Source: Aquabacterium sp. NJ1
GTDB lineage: Bacteria > Pseudomonadota > Gammaproteobacteria > Burkholderiales > Burkholderiaceae_C
Direction of reading: 5' to 3'
NCBI RefSeq assembly: GCF_000768065.1
Contig: NZ_JRKM01000001.1
Location: 4,508,001 to 4,572,000 of the forward strand
DNA length: 64,000 bases
Part shown: positions 27,887 to 35,151 of the stretch, piece by piece
How the letters are laid out: each line of letters opens with the position of its first letter
Position numbering within the stretch: position 1 is the first letter of the stretch
Made by a program: the position numbers and the translations under genes
The notes under the pieces: model-generated
The model's input: only the letters and a program-made list of their open reading frames with translations
What the model was told of the DNA's origin: nothing
Database searches by the model: none

Positions 27887-27929
27887 CTCACCTCCGGTAG
27901 TTCACCTCGCGTCATTCACCAGCAGTCAA
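27874..27929 (+). repeat. Four imperfect 14-bp direct repeats across the regulator stop codon
   Basis: Consecutive 14-mers TCACCTCCAGTAAC, TCACCTCCGGTAGT, TCACCTCGCGTCAT and TCACCAGCAGTCAA run without gaps from the last codons of the second DNR-like gene into the ubiU leader. The first two contain TCACCTCC, identical to the anti-Shine-Dalgarno end of 16S rRNA. They end 12 bp before the ubiU ATG, which itself lacks a good ribosome site. Confidence 0.75.
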
Positions 27930-27941
27930 CAAAGGCCCCAC

Positions 27942-28955
27942 ATGAACACCCCCAGACGGCCGGATCTGGTTTGCCCGGCCGGCTCCCTGCGTGCATTGCA
28001 AATGGCGGTGGACGCTGGCGCCGATGCGGTCTACATGGGCTTGAAGGATGCGACCAATGCGCGCAATTTCGCGGGCCTGAACTTTGACCAGAACCAGGCC
28101 ACACAGGGCGTGCGTTACGCCCGTGACCGAGGCCGGCAGGTGCTGATGGCCCTGAACACCTATGCCCAGGCCGACAACCCGCAACGCTGGTTTGATGCGG
28201 TAGACATGGCCGCCGACATGGGCGTGCATGCCGTGATCCTGGCGGACCCGGCCGTGATGGCCTACAGCCAGCGGCGCCACCCCAACTTGCGCTTGCACTT
28301 GTCTGTGCAGGCCTCGGCCACCAACTACGAGGCCATCGGCTTTTACCGAGAACGTTATGGCATCCAGCGGGCGGTGCTGCCGCGCGTGCTGACCATGTCG
28401 CAAGTGGCCCATGTGATCCGCCATACCGATGTCGAGATCGAGGTCTTCGGCTTTGGCAGCCTGTGCGTGATGGTGGAGGGGCGTTGTGCCTTGTCGTCGT
28501 ACGCCACGGGGCAGGCACCCAATACCGCCGGCGTGTGCTCGCCACCTTCGGCCGTGAGGTGGGATGCCGATGGTGACAAGGTCAACGCCCGCCTGGGTGG
28601 CATCCTGATCGACCAGTTTGCGGCAGATGAACCACGTGGCTACCCCACGTTGTGCAAGGGCCGGTTTGATGTCGATGGTGATGTGGGCTACGCGCTGGAA
28701 GAGCCTACCAGCCTCAACACGCTGGCCATCCTGCCTGAGCTGGTGAAGGCGGGTGTGTCGGCCATCAAGATTGAAGGCCGCCAGCGCAGCGCCGCTTATG
28801 TCGAGCAGGTGACGCGCACGTGGCGGCAGGCCATCGATGCCTGCATGGCGCAGCCCGATCGATTCAGCGTGCAGCCCACGTGGACCAGTGCCCTGGGGCG
28901 GCTGGCCGAAGGGCAGCAACACACCCTGGGTGCTTATTCGCGCCCTTGGCAATAG
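27942..28955 (+). CDS. ubiU: UbiU, O2-independent ubiquinone hydroxylation protein (U32 peptidase family)
   Basis: 337-residue U32-family protein. Cys175, Cys182, Cys199 and Cys238 are spaced 7, 17 and 39 residues apart, exactly as the [4Fe-4S] ligands of E. coli UbiU. With UbiV and UbiT it lets ubiquinone be made anaerobically, needed because nitrate respiration here runs without O2. N-terminal DLVCPAGSLRALQMAVDAGA is typical. ATG 27942 is chosen from homology; the frame is open far upstream inside the regulator gene. It is followed by ubiV 26 bp later. Confidence 0.93.
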   Translation: MNTPRRPDLVCPAGSLRALQMAVDAGADAVYMGLKDATNARNFAGLNFDQNQATQGVRYARDRGRQVLMALNTYAQADNPQRWFDAVDMAADMGVHAVILADPAVMAYSQRRHPNLRLHLSVQASATNYEAIGFYRERYGIQRAVLPRVLTMSQVAHVIRHTDVEIEVFGFGSLCVMVEGRCALSSYATGQAPNTAGVCSPPSAVRWDADGDKVNARLGGILIDQFAADEPRGYPTLCKGRFDVDGDVGYALEEPTSLNTLAILPELVKAGVSAIKIEGRQRSAAYVEQVTRTWRQAIDACMAQPDRFSVQPTWTSALGRLAEGQQHTLGAYSRPWQ

Positions 28956-28981
28956 GGGCTGTGCCCCTGAAGAGGACGGTG

Positions 28982-29878
28982 ATGTTCGATTTGAGCGTGG
29001 GGCCGGTGCAGTACTACTGGCCGAGGCAGACCCTGACAGACTTCTATGCGATCGTGGCCGATTCGCCCGCTCGCACTGTCTGTCTGGGCGAGGTGGTGTG
29101 TTCCCGCCGCCATGAAATGAAGCCCGAGGACTGGCTGGATCTCGCGCGCGACCTTCGGCAGGCTGGCAAGGAAGTCGTCATCGGCACGCAGGCCTTGCTG
29201 GAAACCGAGGCCGAGTTGCGCAGCCTGCGCCGCTGGGTCGAGCAGGGCGACTTCATGCTGGAGGCCAATGACGCGGCCGCCGTGCGCATGCTGGCCGGCC
29301 ACACACCCTGGGTGCTCGGGCTGCACGTGAACATCTACAGCGCACCGGCCCTGGCCGAGTACCTGGCCCTGGGCGCAACACGCTGGGTGCCAGCCGTGGA
29401 GTTGTCGCTGCAAGCCGTGGCCCAGGTCAATGGTGGCGGCGCCAGCGTGCAGACCGAGGTGTTCGCATTCGGCCGCATGCCGCTGGCCTTGTCAGCGCGC
29501 TGTTTCACGGCGCGCCACCATCATCTGCAGAAGGATGCTTGCGCCTTCCGTTGCCAGGAAGATCCGGACGGCCTGACCCTGCGCACGCGTGAGGGGCAGT
29601 CCTTCCTGGCGCTCAATGGCATCCAGACGCAGTCGGGCTCGGTGCATTGCCTGCTGGGTCAGAAGCAGGCTTTGGTGGACGCCGGTGTCACGCGGCTGAG
29701 GCTGTCGCCCACCTCGCAGGATTTCGGTGACGTCGTGCGGCAGTTCGATGCCGTGATGAACCACGGTGCACCTGCTGGCGAGGCCATCGCCAGCCTGCAA
29801 GCCCTGCGCCTGCCGGGGCCCTTGTCCAACGGTTTTGCCCAGCCGCGTCGTGCGGGCATGGATTGGGTCACCTCATGA
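28982..29878 (+). CDS. ubiV: UbiV, O2-independent ubiquinone hydroxylation protein (U32 peptidase family)
   Basis: 298 residues. Candidate [4Fe-4S] ligands are Cys40 (LGEVVCSRRHE), Cys174, Cys187 and Cys191; the last three have the 13- and 4-residue spacing known for E. coli UbiV. It forms a heterodimer with UbiU. The start MFDLSVGPVQYYW fits the family. Its stop overlaps the ubiT ATG by 4 bp. Confidence 0.92.
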   Translation: MFDLSVGPVQYYWPRQTLTDFYAIVADSPARTVCLGEVVCSRRHEMKPEDWLDLARDLRQAGKEVVIGTQALLETEAELRSLRRWVEQGDFMLEANDAAAVRMLAGHTPWVLGLHVNIYSAPALAEYLALGATRWVPAVELSLQAVAQVNGGGASVQTEVFAFGRMPLALSARCFTARHHHLQKDACAFRCQEDPDGLTLRTREGQSFLALNGIQTQSGSVHCLLGQKQALVDAGVTRLRLSPTSQDFGDVVRQFDAVMNHGAPAGEAIASLQALRLPGPLSNGFAQPRRAGMDWVTS

Positions 29879-30345
29879 AAGACACCCCTTTGCCCGTGCC
29901 CGCTTGGCTGCGCCGCGTCGTGAGCCGGCTGCCCGTGTGGCCGCCGTCCATGGTGGCGGCGCAGGCGCTCAACCGCTTGTGGTGGCCCATGGTGGACGGC
30001 GAAACCCGCCAGGCCTTGTCCGGCCGCGTGGTGGTCTTGCAGGTGGATGACCTGGGCCTGAGCTTTCGCTTGATCGCACAGGCGCAGGGGCTGGCGCCCG
30101 CACCGGGTGGCCAGCCTGCCACCTTGACCCTGCGTGCGAGCGCCCCCGTCTACTGGCGGCTGTTGCAAGGCCAGGATGACCCTGACACCTTGTTCTTCGA
30201 CCGGCTGATGGTCATGGAGGGGGACACCGAATTTGGCCTGTTGCTGAAGAACACGCTGGATGCCGTGGGGCCACCGCGCTGGCCGTCGCCGACATCCTCG
30301 CGAAGCGCGAGCGCGCAAGCTGGGGCCGCCCATGCTCGCCGCTAA
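29875..30345 (+). CDS. ubiT: UbiT, SCP2-domain accessory protein of anaerobic ubiquinone synthesis
   Basis: 156-residue SCP2 sterol-binding-domain protein of the YhbT/UbiT type, thought to bind lipid ubiquinone intermediates. Core SCP2 sequence is at about 25-120 (LTLRASAPVYWRLLQGQDDPDTLFFDRLMVMEG, read in segments). The Ala/Ser/Arg-rich tail is probably disordered and overlaps nnrS by 14 bp. The ATG at 29875 overlaps the ubiV stop (ATGA). Confidence 0.88.
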   Translation: MKDTPLPVPAWLRRVVSRLPVWPPSMVAAQALNRLWWPMVDGETRQALSGRVVVLQVDDLGLSFRLIAQAQGLAPAPGGQPATLTLRASAPVYWRLLQGQDDPDTLFFDRLMVMEGDTEFGLLLKNTLDAVGPPRWPSPTSSRSASAQAGAAHARR

Positions 30346-31570
30346 GCCTGGCTGGCGCTTCTCGACCCTGCTGGCGGCGCCGCACCGCCTGAGCTTCTTC
30401 ACGGCTGCCTGCGTGATGGCCGCGTCGGCCTTGTGGTGGTGGGTGGAGATCATGGCCCGTGCTGGCCTGTGGCCGTCCTTGAGCACGGCCTCGCCGCCCA
30501 CTTTCGTGCACGCCGTGGTGATGAGCCTGGGCTTCATGCCCTTGTTCTTTTCCGGCTTCCTGTTCACAGCGGGGCCCAAGTGGCTGCAGATGCCCGAAGT
30601 GCCCGCACGTGCCATTCGGCCAGCCGTGGTCATCACTGGCGCGGGCTGGGTGCTGGTGCTGTGCGGTTCTCATCTGCACCATCTGCTGTCGGCCCTGGGG
30701 GCGGCGCTGGCGGCTGGTGGATGGGGCATGCTGGCCTGGCGTTTCATGGGCCTGGTCCGGCTCAGCCGGGCGCGTGACAAGCTGCATGCCAGCCTGATCG
30801 CCCTGGCCAGTGCGCTGGGCGTGCTGGCGATGTTGTCTGCCGCGGCGGGGCTGGCCCTGCGTGATTACGGCGTCATCCACCTCGCTGCGCAGCTGGGCTT
30901 GTGGCTGTTCATCGTGCCGGTTTATGTGAGCGTGGCCCACCGCATGATCCCGTTCTTCACGGCCTCGGCCTTGCCCATTCTGGATGCCTGGCGTCCCAAC
31001 TGGTTGCTGTGGTCCCTACTGGGGTTTGTGGGCCTGCAAGGGCTGTGGGTGGTGAGCGATGCCGCTGGCTGGCAGGGCGTGATCCTTTCCAGCTTGCGTG
31101 CCTTCAGTTCGCTTGCCGGGGGCCTGCTGGTGCTGGGCCTGGCGGTGCGCTGGGGCCTGGTGCAAAGCCTGCGCATCCGTTTGCTGGCCATGTTGCACAT
31201 CGGCTTTGTCTGGCTGGGGCTGGCGCTGTGCCTGGATGCGGTCGCGCAGCTCATGGGGGACGGCTTGTGGAACCTGTTGCCTCTGCACGCCCTGACCATG
31301 GGCTTTCTGGGCAGCATCCTGCTGGCCATGGCCACGCGGGTCAGTTGCGGCCACAGCGGCCGCACGCTCACGGCGGACAACCTGGCCTGGGGTTTGTTCT
31401 GGGGCTTGCAGGTGGCCGTGGTCTTGCGCCTGCTGGCCATCGTGTGGCCGGCGCAATCCAGCTGGCTGTTGCTGGGCGGGGCCACCGCTTGGCTGCTGGT
31501 GATGGGCGGCTGGGCGCTGCGTTATGGCCGCTGGTATGGCCTGCCCCGGGTAGACGGCAGGCCGGGCTGA
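30332..31570 (+). CDS. nnrS: NnrS family membrane protein
   Basis: 412-residue polytopic protein of the NnrS family, heme- and copper-containing in Rhodobacter and linked to NO tolerance. About 12 TM helices are predicted. Family marks are FFTAACVMAASALWWW, FVHAVVMSLGFMPLFFSGFLF, VAHRMIPFFTASALP and LHALTMGFLGSILLAMATRVS. ATG 30332 lies inside the ubiT 3' end and starts MLAAKPGWRF; the frame extends 24 codons upstream without ribosome-site support. It is the last gene of the dnr2-ubiUVT-nnrS group. Confidence 0.9.
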   Translation: MLAAKPGWRFSTLLAAPHRLSFFTAACVMAASALWWWVEIMARAGLWPSLSTASPPTFVHAVVMSLGFMPLFFSGFLFTAGPKWLQMPEVPARAIRPAVVITGAGWVLVLCGSHLHHLLSALGAALAAGGWGMLAWRFMGLVRLSRARDKLHASLIALASALGVLAMLSAAAGLALRDYGVIHLAAQLGLWLFIVPVYVSVAHRMIPFFTASALPILDAWRPNWLLWSLLGFVGLQGLWVVSDAAGWQGVILSSLRAFSSLAGGLLVLGLAVRWGLVQSLRIRLLAMLHIGFVWLGLALCLDAVAQLMGDGLWNLLPLHALTMGFLGSILLAMATRVSCGHSGRTLTADNLAWGLFWGLQVAVVLRLLAIVWPAQSSWLLLGGATAWLLVMGGWALRYGRWYGLPRVDGRPG

Positions 31571-31596
31571 TCAAGCCGCACGCGGTTCGGGATCAG
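31567..31596. terminator. Possible bidirectional hairpin between converging genes
   Basis: CTGATC and GATCAG form the outer stem and CCGC/GCGG an inner one, covering the stop codons of nnrS and of the facing minus-strand gene. There is no T tract, so terminator activity is uncertain. Confidence 0.35.
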
Positions 31597-31997
31597 TTCA
31601 AGTTGACCGCGTCGCCATCGCGGTTGAAGGGGATGAAGTTCCCCAACTGGCCGGCCTTGATGGCTTCGACCATGCCTTGCAGATAGGCTTCGACGTCCTT
31701 GCTGCTGGGTGCCTTGGGGCCGATGCCCGCCACGCCCGCCACGAACACGATCACCCATTGCGGGCTGAACTGCGCCGCTTCCTTAACCAGCGCGGCGAAG
31801 CTGCCGATCTCTTCAGGTGTTTTGTCGACGCAGGTAGTGGGGGCCAGTTCACCGCCATGGCCAGCCGCAAAGGCGGCGCGCTGCTCGGGCGAGGCGTTGT
31901 CTGGCAGGGTGGCTTCGGCGAACACCAGCAGCAGGCGCTGCGCGTCGGGTTGCTGGCGGGCGGCCTGAAGCAAGTCATCAAAGGTGGAAATCTGCAT
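31593..31997 (-). CDS. Conserved hypothetical protein downstream of nrdG
   Basis: 134-residue soluble protein with no catalytic motif I recognise. It begins MQISTFDDLLQAARQQPDAQ and has a likely alternating beta/alpha fold (RLLLVFAEATLP; WVIVFVAGVAG). A C-terminal PFNRDGDAVNLN ends it. Similar small proteins occur in other Burkholderiales and are sometimes labelled as ribonucleotide-reductase associated; that label comes from context only. It starts 30 bp after nrdG on the same strand, so co-transcription with the class III reductase is likely. Confidence 0.7.
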   Translation of the reverse strand: MQISTFDDLLQAARQQPDAQRLLLVFAEATLPDNASPEQRAAFAAGHGGELAPTTCVDKTPEEIGSFAALVKEAAQFSPQWVIVFVAGVAGIGPKAPSSKDVEAYLQGMVEAIKAGQLGNFIPFNRDGDAVNLN

Positions 31998-32027
31998 GGG
32001 GTGTTGGCCTTGTGTAAGGTGGCCAGT

Positions 32028-32720
32028 CTATCGAAGTTCGAGCGTCAAGCCCGTGTCCCGCAGGCGTTGCAACAAGGCGGCGCTGGGTGGTGCCCAGGTG
32101 GCGGTGAGGTCGGCGTGTTGCGTGTGGGCAGGGCGGAACTGCTGGATCACCCAGTGCTGGATGCCCAGCCGCACGAGCGAGTCGGCCAGTGCGGCGAGCT
32201 GGTCGTCACTGTGCAGGTCGGGGTGGTAAGTGGTGCGGATCTCCAGGCCCAGGTTCTGGCGCTTGATGGCCTGCAGCACAGCCTGGAGGCTGCGCCAGGC
32301 GGGCAGGCCGCTGCGTGGCATGTCGGTGACCGCTTCGTAGTCAGCAAAGTTGGCCTTGATGTCAAAGCCGATCCAGTCAAGCATCGGCAGCACCTTCTCC
32401 AGCTTGTCGGGGTAGATGCCCGCCGTGTGCAGCCCGGCTTTGAAGCCCATGCTGCGCACGGTGTCGATGGCGTCCCCCAGTTCGGGGTCGAGGGTGGGTT
32501 CCCCACCGCTGAACACGACCCCGTCGAGCAGGCCTTTGCGGCGCGCCAGCGTGCCCACCACGTGCTGCCAGCCCGCAGGCGTGCCGCCTTCGCGGCTTTG
32601 CAGATCCACGTTGTGGCAGTAGTGGCAGCGCCAGGGGCAGCCCTGCACGAACACCACGGCGGCCAGCTGGCCTGGCCAGTCCGAGGTGCTCAGGGGGGTG
32701 AAGCCACCAACTTTCAGCAT
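32028..32720 (-). CDS. nrdG: Anaerobic ribonucleotide reductase activating enzyme NrdG
   Basis: 230-residue radical-SAM activase that generates the glycyl radical on NrdD. The cluster motif is Cys28-x3-Cys32-x2-Cys35 (GCPWRCHYCHN), followed by FSGGEPTLD for SAM binding. It is longer than E. coli NrdG (154) and closer to the NrdG2/'anaerobic ribonucleoside-triphosphate reductase activating protein' type. Its ATG overlaps by 7 bp the stop of the small glycyl-radical ORF, so the two are translationally coupled. Confidence 0.92.
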   Translation of the reverse strand: MLKVGGFTPLSTSDWPGQLAAVVFVQGCPWRCHYCHNVDLQSREGGTPAGWQHVVGTLARRKGLLDGVVFSGGEPTLDPELGDAIDTVRSMGFKAGLHTAGIYPDKLEKVLPMLDWIGFDIKANFADYEAVTDMPRSGLPAWRSLQAVLQAIKRQNLGLEIRTTYHPDLHSDDQLAALADSLVRLGIQHWVIQQFRPAHTQHADLTATWAPPSAALLQRLRDTGLTLELR

Positions 32721-32893
32721 GCCTTGCCAGGCTCCTTGAAGTAGATGCGTTCGGCGAACTCACCCTTCTTGCCCGTGTTGAACGAGGACACCGGGCGGTG
32801 GTAGCCCATCACGCGGGTCCAGATCTCGCAGCGCTGGCGCTCGTTGTCAGCGAGAACGGGGTGGGCAGCTTGGGGTTGGCGAATGGTCATCAT
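32714..32893 (-). CDS. Stand-alone glycyl-radical segment of class III ribonucleotide reductase (59 aa)
   Basis: Short ORF of 59 residues beginning MMTIRQPQ and ending GKAC. It contains TRVMGYHRPVSSFNTGKKGEF, read as RVMGY plus HRPVSSFNTGKKGEF, which corresponds to the C-terminal glycyl-radical loop of NrdD (RVxGYxRPVxxxNxGKxxEF), with Gly30 as the radical site. The large NrdD ORF upstream ends just before this segment. The ORF is in the same frame as nrdD, separated from it by one UGA and 42 further bases with no other stop. CAGGAG lies 9 bp before its ATG, so separate translation is plausible; readthrough of UGA is an alternative. It overlaps nrdG by 7 bp. Confidence 0.82.
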   Translation of the reverse strand: MMTIRQPQAAHPVLADNERQRCEIWTRVMGYHRPVSSFNTGKKGEFAERIYFKEPGKAC

Positions 32894-32935
32894 GGTTGAT
32901 TGCTCCTGGTCGAGTGGGGAAAGTGGTCGGTCATG

Positions 32936-34978
32936 TCAGTGGTGAGGGCAGCAGGTGTCGGCCTGCTGGGGTTCGGTGCGCTTGCGGGCAAGGGCCTCTT
33001 CGTCACACTTGGGGCAGAACTCGTGTTCACCTGACAGGTAGCCGTGTACCGGGCAGATCGAGAACGTCGGGGTGATGGTGATGTAAGGCAGCCTGAAGCG
33101 CGTCAGGGCACGTTTGACCAACTCCTTGCAGGCGTTCGCCGAAGACACGCGCTCGCCCAGGTACAGGTGCAAAACAGTACCACCCGTGTACTTGGCCTGC
33201 AAGGCCTCCTGGCGCTCCAGCGCTTCGAACGGGTCGTCGCAGAAGCCCACGGGCAGTTGCGAGGAGTTCGTGTAGTAAGGCATGTCGCTGGGGCCGGCTT
33301 GCAGGATGTCGGCGAAGCGCTTGAGGTCTTCCTTGGCGAAGCGGTAGGTGGTGCCTTCTGCCGGTGTGGCTTCGAGGTTGTAGAGGTGGCCGGTTTCTTC
33401 CTGGATGTCCGTGATGCGGGCGCGGATGTGGTCCAGGAAGCGCAGCGCAAAGGCCTCGCCCCACGGTGTGGTGATGTTTTCCTGGTCGCCCGTGAAGTTG
33501 CGGATCATCTCGTTGATGCCGTTCACGCCAAGCGTGGAGAAGTGGTTGCGCAAGGTGCCCAGGTAGCGCTTGGTGTAGGGGAAGAGCCCGTTGTCCATGT
33601 GCTGCTGGATCACCTTGCGCTTGATCTCCAGGCTGTTCTTGCCCAGCTCGATCAGCTCGTCGGTGCGCGCCAGCAAGGCGGCTTCATCGTCCTTGTACAG
33701 GTAGCCCAGGCGTGCGCAGTTGATGGTCACCACACCCAGCGAGCCGGTCTGCTCGGCCGATCCGAACAGGCCGTTGCCGCGCTTGAGCAACTCACGCAGG
33801 TCCAGCTGCAGGCGGCAGCACATCGAGCGGATCATGTTGGGCTGCAGATCCGAGTTCAGGAAGTTCTGGAAGTAGGGCAAGCCGTACTTGGCCGTCATCT
33901 CGAACAGGCGCTCGGTGTTGGGGTGATCCCAGAGGAAGTCCTTGGTGATGTTGTAGGTGGGGATGGGGAAGGTGAAGGCGCGGCCCTTGGCGTCGCCGCG
34001 CATCATCACGTCGATGTAGGCCTGGTTGATCAGGTCCATCTCCACTTGCAGGTCGCCATAGGCAAAGGGCATTTCAACGCCTGCGATGACGGGTACCTGC
34101 TCCTTGAGGTCGTCGGGGCAGGTCCAGTCAAACGTCAGGTTGGTGAAGGGGGTTTGTGTGCCCCAGCGTGAAGGCACGTTGAGGTTGTAGACCAGCTCCT
34201 GGATGCACTGGCGGACTTGCTCGTAGCTCAGGCTGTCCTTGCGCACATAGGGCGCGAGGTAGGTGTCGAAGGAGCTGAAGGCCTGGGCACCGGCCCATTC
34301 GTTTTGCAGCGTGCCCAGGAAGTTGACGATCTGGCCCACGGCGCTGGACAGGTGCTTGGGTGGGCCGGCTTCCACTTTGCCGGGCACACCGTTGAGGCCT
34401 TCGTGCAGCAAGGTGCGCAGCGACCAGCCGGCGCAGTAGCCCGAGAGCATGTCCAGATCGTGGATGTGGATGTCGGCCTCGCGGTGGGCATGGCCGATCT
34501 CCGCGGGGTAGACGTGGGCCAGCCAGTAGTTGGCGATGACCTTGCCCGAGACGTTGAGGATCAGGCCGCCCAGCGAGTAGCCCTGATTGGCATTGGCGTT
34601 GACACGCCAGTCTTGCTGCGAGAGGTATTCGTTGACCGAGCGCTCGACGTCCACGGCGCAGGCCTTGTCGCGGCGCAAGGTGCTGCGCTGCTCGCGGTAG
34701 ACGATGTAGGCACGGGCCGTGTTGAAGTGGCCTGCTTCGATCAGCGTGCGTTCGACCTGATCCTGGATCTGCTCGACGGTGGGCACGCGCCGCTGCAAGG
34801 TGAGGCTGACCATGCGGGCCAGGTCGGCAGCGCGCAGGGCGTCGAATTCACCGGTGGCCTGGCCTGCGCTTTCGATGGCGTGGGCGATCTTGTCCAGATG
34901 GAAGCTGGCGGTGGCGCCATTGCGCTTGATCACGGCGACCGCGCAGGCCTCCGTCGAGGCGAGGGGGGTGTCTGGCAT
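32936..34978 (-). CDS. nrdD: Anaerobic ribonucleoside-triphosphate reductase large part NrdD (lacks glycyl-radical loop)
   Basis: 680 residues. An N-terminal ATP-cone (about 10-100: VIKRNGATASFHLDKI) is followed by the ten-stranded barrel region with SLRTLLHEGLNG, NLTFDWTCPDD and MCCRLQLDLRELLKRG. The zinc site CPVHGYL...FCPKC is near the end. The protein then stops with QADTCCPHH instead of continuing into the RVxGY glycyl-radical loop, which is encoded by the separate 59-aa ORF downstream in the same frame. Together they total about 740 residues, normal for NrdD. It makes dNTPs without O2, matching the anaerobic island. Confidence 0.93.
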   Translation of the reverse strand: MPDTPLASTEACAVAVIKRNGATASFHLDKIAHAIESAGQATGEFDALRAADLARMVSLTLQRRVPTVEQIQDQVERTLIEAGHFNTARAYIVYREQRSTLRRDKACAVDVERSVNEYLSQQDWRVNANANQGYSLGGLILNVSGKVIANYWLAHVYPAEIGHAHREADIHIHDLDMLSGYCAGWSLRTLLHEGLNGVPGKVEAGPPKHLSSAVGQIVNFLGTLQNEWAGAQAFSSFDTYLAPYVRKDSLSYEQVRQCIQELVYNLNVPSRWGTQTPFTNLTFDWTCPDDLKEQVPVIAGVEMPFAYGDLQVEMDLINQAYIDVMMRGDAKGRAFTFPIPTYNITKDFLWDHPNTERLFEMTAKYGLPYFQNFLNSDLQPNMIRSMCCRLQLDLRELLKRGNGLFGSAEQTGSLGVVTINCARLGYLYKDDEAALLARTDELIELGKNSLEIKRKVIQQHMDNGLFPYTKRYLGTLRNHFSTLGVNGINEMIRNFTGDQENITTPWGEAFALRFLDHIRARITDIQEETGHLYNLEATPAEGTTYRFAKEDLKRFADILQAGPSDMPYYTNSSQLPVGFCDDPFEALERQEALQAKYTGGTVLHLYLGERVSSANACKELVKRALTRFRLPYITITPTFSICPVHGYLSGEHEFCPKCDEEALARKRTEPQQADTCCPHH

Positions 34979-35058
34979 GCGGGGCTCCTGCTAGATGTAG
35001 TGTTTGGTTGGTCTTCAAAACGCTACGGGTAGTGTTCCGATCTGGAGAGGCCTTACGG

Positions 35059-35072
35059 TTGACCCTGGTCAA
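35059..35072. promoter_or_regulatory. FNR/DNR-type palindrome between nrdD and hmp
   Basis: TTGACCCTGGTCAA is a perfect TTGAC-N4-GTCAA inverted repeat (eight of ten FNR positions). For nrdD on the minus strand it would be centred at -41.5 with AACACT (35031-35036) as a weak -10 and a 46-nt leader. It could also influence hmp, whose likely -10 is about 45 bp away. Confidence 0.6.
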
Positions 35073-35099
35073 TCCGGAGGCAGGATTTCAAGGTTCTTA

Positions 35100-35122
35100 A
35101 ACATTCATGTAGAATGAATGTT
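35100..35122 (+). promoter_or_regulatory. NsrR-like 23-bp palindrome over the hmp -10 region
   Basis: AACATTCAT and ATGAATGTT form a perfect 9-bp inverted repeat around five central bases. Total length (23 bp) and bases AA-AT-CAT agree with the NsrR operator layout (AANATGCATTT half-sites) at 8 of 11 positions per half. A good -10, TAGAAT (35110-35115), lies inside the palindrome, so a bound repressor would block the promoter. NsrR is the usual NO-sensing repressor of hmp; no nsrR gene is in the window. Confidence 0.7.
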
Positions 35123-35151
35123 ATTGAAATTGAAGCACCTCAAGGATTTCC

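Noticed and set aside
32936-32938. UGA in nrdD as a selenocysteine codon
   Set aside because: The position falls after the zinc site in a non-catalytic tail (CCPHH-stop), and no homologous catalytic Cys is expected there; a plain stop or readthrough is more likely.
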